The notes under the pieces were generated by a model. The model made no database searches, was not told the origin of the DNA, and saw only the letters and a program-made list of their open reading frames with translations. DNA of 64,000 bases from the NCBI GenBank assembly GCA_017304845.1, contig JAFKLL010000015.1, forward strand, positions 1 to 64,000, given 5' to 3'. This document shows, piece after piece, positions 61,586 to 64,000 of the stretch. Position numbers and translations under genes: made by a program. Within the stretch, counting starts at the first letter, position 1, and each line of letters starts with the position of its first letter. This stretch comes from Solirubrobacterales bacterium (GTDB taxonomy: Bacteria > Actinomycetota > Thermoleophilia > Solirubrobacterales > 70-9).

Positions 61586-62083
61586 TCAGTGGGCGAACGG
61601 GCCCGCCTTCAGGTACTTCGCGACTTTGACGACCAGCTTCGCCTTGCAGCTCCCTTCGCTGACCTTGACCGTGAAGGTGGCCTTCCGCGCGGTGATGAAG
61701 CGGCCCGTGATCGTGCCGGTCGCCTTGGTCATCTCGGTGGTCGTCTTGTTCAGCGGCACGGTGAAGCTGTTGTTGGCCTTGGGGGTGACCGCGTGTTTCA
61801 GGGTCACGGGAATGAACACCTGATACTTCGGAGGCAGGGCGGCCACGCCCCAGGGCGAGCAGATCTCGCCGCCGCTCTTGAAGGCGAGCTTGAGGTCGGC
61901 GCTCAGGATCTTGCCGTTCTTGGTGTCGACGTAGGCCCGCTGCCCGTCGCCGAACTGCTTGCCGTAGTCGCCGGTCAGGGGTTTGATCCGTTTCGTCTTC
62001 GCGGTCGCCGGGACGGCCGAGAGGCCCAGGGCCCCGATCAACAGGAGCAGTACGGCGATGCCAGGCCGGTTTGGTTTGCGCAT
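61586..62083 (-). CDS. Small secreted protein, paralogue of the previous gene
   Basis: A 165-aa exported protein with a strong GAGGAGG ribosome binding site, signal peptide to about TAK (residue 29) and the same mature layout as its neighbour: GKILSADLKLAFKSGGEIC, then ITGRFITARKATFTVKVSEG and SCKAKLVVKVAKY. Two conserved Cys. Upstream (62084-62184) is a comparatively AT-rich stretch that probably holds its promoter. Function unknown. Confidence 0.75.
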   Translation of the reverse strand: MRKPNRPGIAVLLLLIGALGLSAVPATAKTKRIKPLTGDYGKQFGDGQRAYVDTKNGKILSADLKLAFKSGGEICSPWGVAALPPKYQVFIPVTLKHAVTPKANNSFTVPLNKTTTEMTKATGTITGRFITARKATFTVKVSEGSCKAKLVVKVAKYLKAGPFAH

Positions 62084-62184
62084 GGGAACCTCCTCGATTC
62101 GCGAATGGGCCTTCGTTTTGATTATCGACCTATATGCATAAGAAATGCAAGCGCGTCCGGCGGGCGTGGAAATAGAATCCGTCC

Positions 62185-63132
62185 ATGGGATCGACCCTCA
62201 CTCCGGTCAGGGCAGTGGCCTTGGCGATGGGCCTCGCGTTGGCCTGTCTCGCCTTCGCCTCGGACGCGACCGCCGGGATCGGCTGCCGCTACGTGGCCGC
62301 CGGCCCCGCCGGCCCGGCCGGCAACCGGCTCGAGATCCGGGTCAACCGCTTCGAAGAGGTGGTCGCGCTCTCGCCCGGCGCCGGCACCAGGATCGACGTC
62401 GCCGACGATCAGCGCATGAACCCGCTGAAGTGCGTCGGAGGGCGACCGACCATGGTCAATCTCGACCGGATCGTGTTCCGGGCCGACCGTCGCGCGACCG
62501 GCTCCACCCTCTACGTCGACCGGGCGCCCGAGTTCGGTCCCGGCGCCACCCCGGCCGATGCGGGAGGCAAGGGGATCAGCTTCTCCGCCCGTGGCCCGTC
62601 GCTCAGCTTCGGGATCGGCGGCACCGACGGCGACGACCTGATCAAGATGGGGATGGACGGCCGGGCCGCGGCTCTCGACTTCTTTCCCGACAACTTCCCG
62701 GATGGTGCTCCCGGCGACCAGATCGACGCCCGGATCCGGGCCAGGTTCGTCAACATCCTGGTCAAGGCCGGACCGGGCAACGACATGGTCGCCGGCAGCC
62801 AGATCGACTACTCGTTGACCAGCTTCGACGGGCCGCTCACGGTCCCGACCTCGGTCTATGGCGAGGGCGGGACGGACGCCCTGTTCGGGGGCCGCAGCAT
62901 GGACTACCTCGACGGCGGGCCCGGCCCGGACATGCTGATCGGGGCGGCCGGCGCCGACCAGCTCTACGGGGGCGGTGGGCTCGACAGCTTTTTCGGCGGG
63001 CCCGGCCCGGACGAGATCGATGCTCTCGACCACCGGGGCGGCGAGCAGATCGCCTGCGGCCGCGGCCGGGACCTGGCCCACATGGACCTGAAGGACCTGG
63101 ATCGGGACTGTGAGTCCTTCCGATTCCCGTAG
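62185..63132 (+). CDS. Secreted protein with RTX-like Gly/Asp repeats
   Basis: A 315-aa exported protein (signal to about ATA, residue 30). Residues ~215-285 contain nonapeptide-like repeats (GEGGTDALFGG, LDGGPGPDMLIGA, LYGGGGLDSFFGG, GPGPDEIDALD) that in RTX proteins bind calcium in a beta roll. Only about four repeats are present and no type I secretion signal is visible, so export is by the N-terminal signal. The N-terminal half is a beta-rich domain I do not recognise. Confidence 0.75.
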   Translation: MGSTLTPVRAVALAMGLALACLAFASDATAGIGCRYVAAGPAGPAGNRLEIRVNRFEEVVALSPGAGTRIDVADDQRMNPLKCVGGRPTMVNLDRIVFRADRRATGSTLYVDRAPEFGPGATPADAGGKGISFSARGPSLSFGIGGTDGDDLIKMGMDGRAAALDFFPDNFPDGAPGDQIDARIRARFVNILVKAGPGNDMVAGSQIDYSLTSFDGPLTVPTSVYGEGGTDALFGGRSMDYLDGGPGPDMLIGAAGADQLYGGGGLDSFFGGPGPDEIDALDHRGGEQIACGRGRDLAHMDLKDLDRDCESFRFP

Positions 63133-63940
63133 CCCCGGGTTGGTCACCTTCCTGACCGACTTCGGCTACGGCGACGAGTACGCCGGGGTCTGCCGGCTGG
63201 TCATGACCACCGCCGACCCGCCGGCGCGGGTGGTCGACATCACCCACGGCATCCCGCCCGGAGACGTGCGTCGCGGTGCCCTGGCCCTGGCCGCCGCCGT
63301 GCGGTTCTCGCCTCGGGCCGTTCACCTGGCCGTGGTCGACCCGGGGGTCGGCACCAACCGCCGCGCGATCGTCCTGCAGGCGGGCGGCCACCACCTGGTC
63401 GGCCCCGAGAACGTCCTGCTGATGCCGGCGTCCGAGGCGCTGGGCGGGGTCGAGGCCGCCTTCGACATCTCCGACACCCCGCTTCGGGTCGGGGACAGCG
63501 ACACCTTCCACGGCCGGGACGTCTTCTCCCCGGTCGCGGCGGCGCTGGCCGGCGGCGCCGCAGCCGGCGAGGTCGGCGCCCCGGTCGGCTTCTCCGACCT
63601 GACCCAGCTCGACCTGCCTCGCCCCGAGATCACGCCGGAGGCCCTGACCGGCCACGTGCTCTTCCTCGACCAGTACGGCAACGCCTCGCTCGACCTCTAC
63701 TCCGAGGCCCTGCGCCGTACGTTCCTGACCGAAAGCGTCGCCGTCTGGATGGAGACACCCCGTCAGAAGATGATGATCCCCTTCGGCCGCACCTTCGGCG
63801 ACGTCGCCACCGGGGAGCCGGTGCTCTTCCTCGACTCGTCCGGCCATCTGGCGATCGCGGTCAACCGCGGCAGCGCCGCCAGCCGCTTCGGCCTTGTCCC
63901 GGACGACGTGGTGAGGATCACGCCGGCCGCCTCGGCCTGA
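63110..63940 (+). CDS. SAM hydroxide adenosyltransferase / SAM hydrolase (DUF62)
   Basis: A 276-aa protein of the DUF62 family, which converts S-adenosylmethionine to adenosine and methionine. LVTFLTDFGYGDEYAGVCR, VVDPGVGTNRRAIV, DTFHGRDVFSPVAA and DQYGNASLDL are the family landmarks, covering the Asp, Arg and His catalytic set. GTG 63110 overlaps the end of the RTX-like gene by 23 bases. Confidence 0.87.
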   Translation: MSPSDSRSPGLVTFLTDFGYGDEYAGVCRLVMTTADPPARVVDITHGIPPGDVRRGALALAAAVRFSPRAVHLAVVDPGVGTNRRAIVLQAGGHHLVGPENVLLMPASEALGGVEAAFDISDTPLRVGDSDTFHGRDVFSPVAAALAGGAAAGEVGAPVGFSDLTQLDLPRPEITPEALTGHVLFLDQYGNASLDLYSEALRRTFLTESVAVWMETPRQKMMIPFGRTFGDVATGEPVLFLDSSGHLAIAVNRGSAASRFGLVPDDVVRITPAASA

Positions 63941-64000
63941 CTACCCGCCCTTGAGCACGATGGCGAGAACGGTCGCCAGCAGGGTGCCGGAGAGGCCGAA
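63941..64000 (-). CDS. C-terminal end of an unidentified membrane protein
   Basis: The last 19 codons of a minus-strand gene, ending FGLSGTLLATVLAIVLKGG. Hydrophobic with a basic end, as in the last span of NCS2-type or similar permeases. Too little remains to name it. Confidence 0.5.
   Translation of the reverse strand, partial: FGLSGTLLATVLAIVLKGG

Overview
The window is high-GC DNA dense with GTG and TTG starts, four-base stop/start overlaps and many secreted proteins with basic Ig-like tails. From about 2.15 kb to the right end it reads as one genome, an actinobacterium that I would place, by inference only, near Thermoleophilia/Solirubrobacterales. The first ~2.15 kb differs: an aldehyde dehydrogenase and a periplasmic ABC-type binding protein of alphaproteobacterial style stop abruptly where a truncated sbcC begins on the other strand. 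I read that as a chimeric contig join, or much less likely a recent insertion.

Layout: sbcC (broken)-sbcD-arfB and two half-size TauE/SafE genes (2.1-6.0 kb); otsB, a membrane protein, a DUF5996 protein, polX and clpP (6-10.7 kb); an SRPBCC-ArsR pair with two identical-arm operators (10.7-11.5 kb); a GT2 glycosyltransferase, then trxA, a tautomerase and a cupin behind a good promoter (11.5-13.3 kb); an orphan 479-aa protein, ileS, a tandem-fused SDR, a GDPD-like secreted protein, a FAD/Fe-S dehydrogenase with a benzoylformate-decarboxylase-like enzyme, a lipoprotein, fumC and a secreted metallophosphoesterase (13.3-30.2 kb).

The most interesting stretch is 30.3-42.4 kb. Three cobalamin riboswitches lie within 8 kb. 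The first precedes two secreted proteins that combine an alpha/alpha-toroid (prenyltransferase-like repeats) with a DUF4430-type beta domain, the architecture of animal intrinsic factor and transcobalamin. The second, on the minus strand, precedes a third DUF4430 protein followed by a pabB-pabC fusion. The third precedes a class I ribonucleotide reductase (nrdB-nrdA) and ends in a hairpin that hides the ribosome binding site. The small subunit has Leu where the radical Tyr should be. My inference is a B12-repressed set for extracellular cobalamin capture and for running a B12-independent reductase when B12 is scarce.

The rest holds a methyltransferase, an aldehyde dehydrogenase, a SpoIID-like protein, a PAP2 phosphatase, methylmalonyl-CoA epimerase, an M20 peptidase, a TauE permease, rarA and another aldehyde dehydrogenase (42.4-54.5 kb). 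A ccmABC(D)-hemA-hemC-cobA/hemD run (54.9-61.0 kb) couples haem export for cytochrome c with tetrapyrrole synthesis. Two paralogous small secreted proteins, an RTX-like repeat protein, a DUF62 SAM hydrolase and the end of one more gene close the window. A near-identical nested hairpin occurs at 27.85 and 43.8 kb with compensatory arm changes. I saw no rRNA, tRNA, CRISPR array or transposase.
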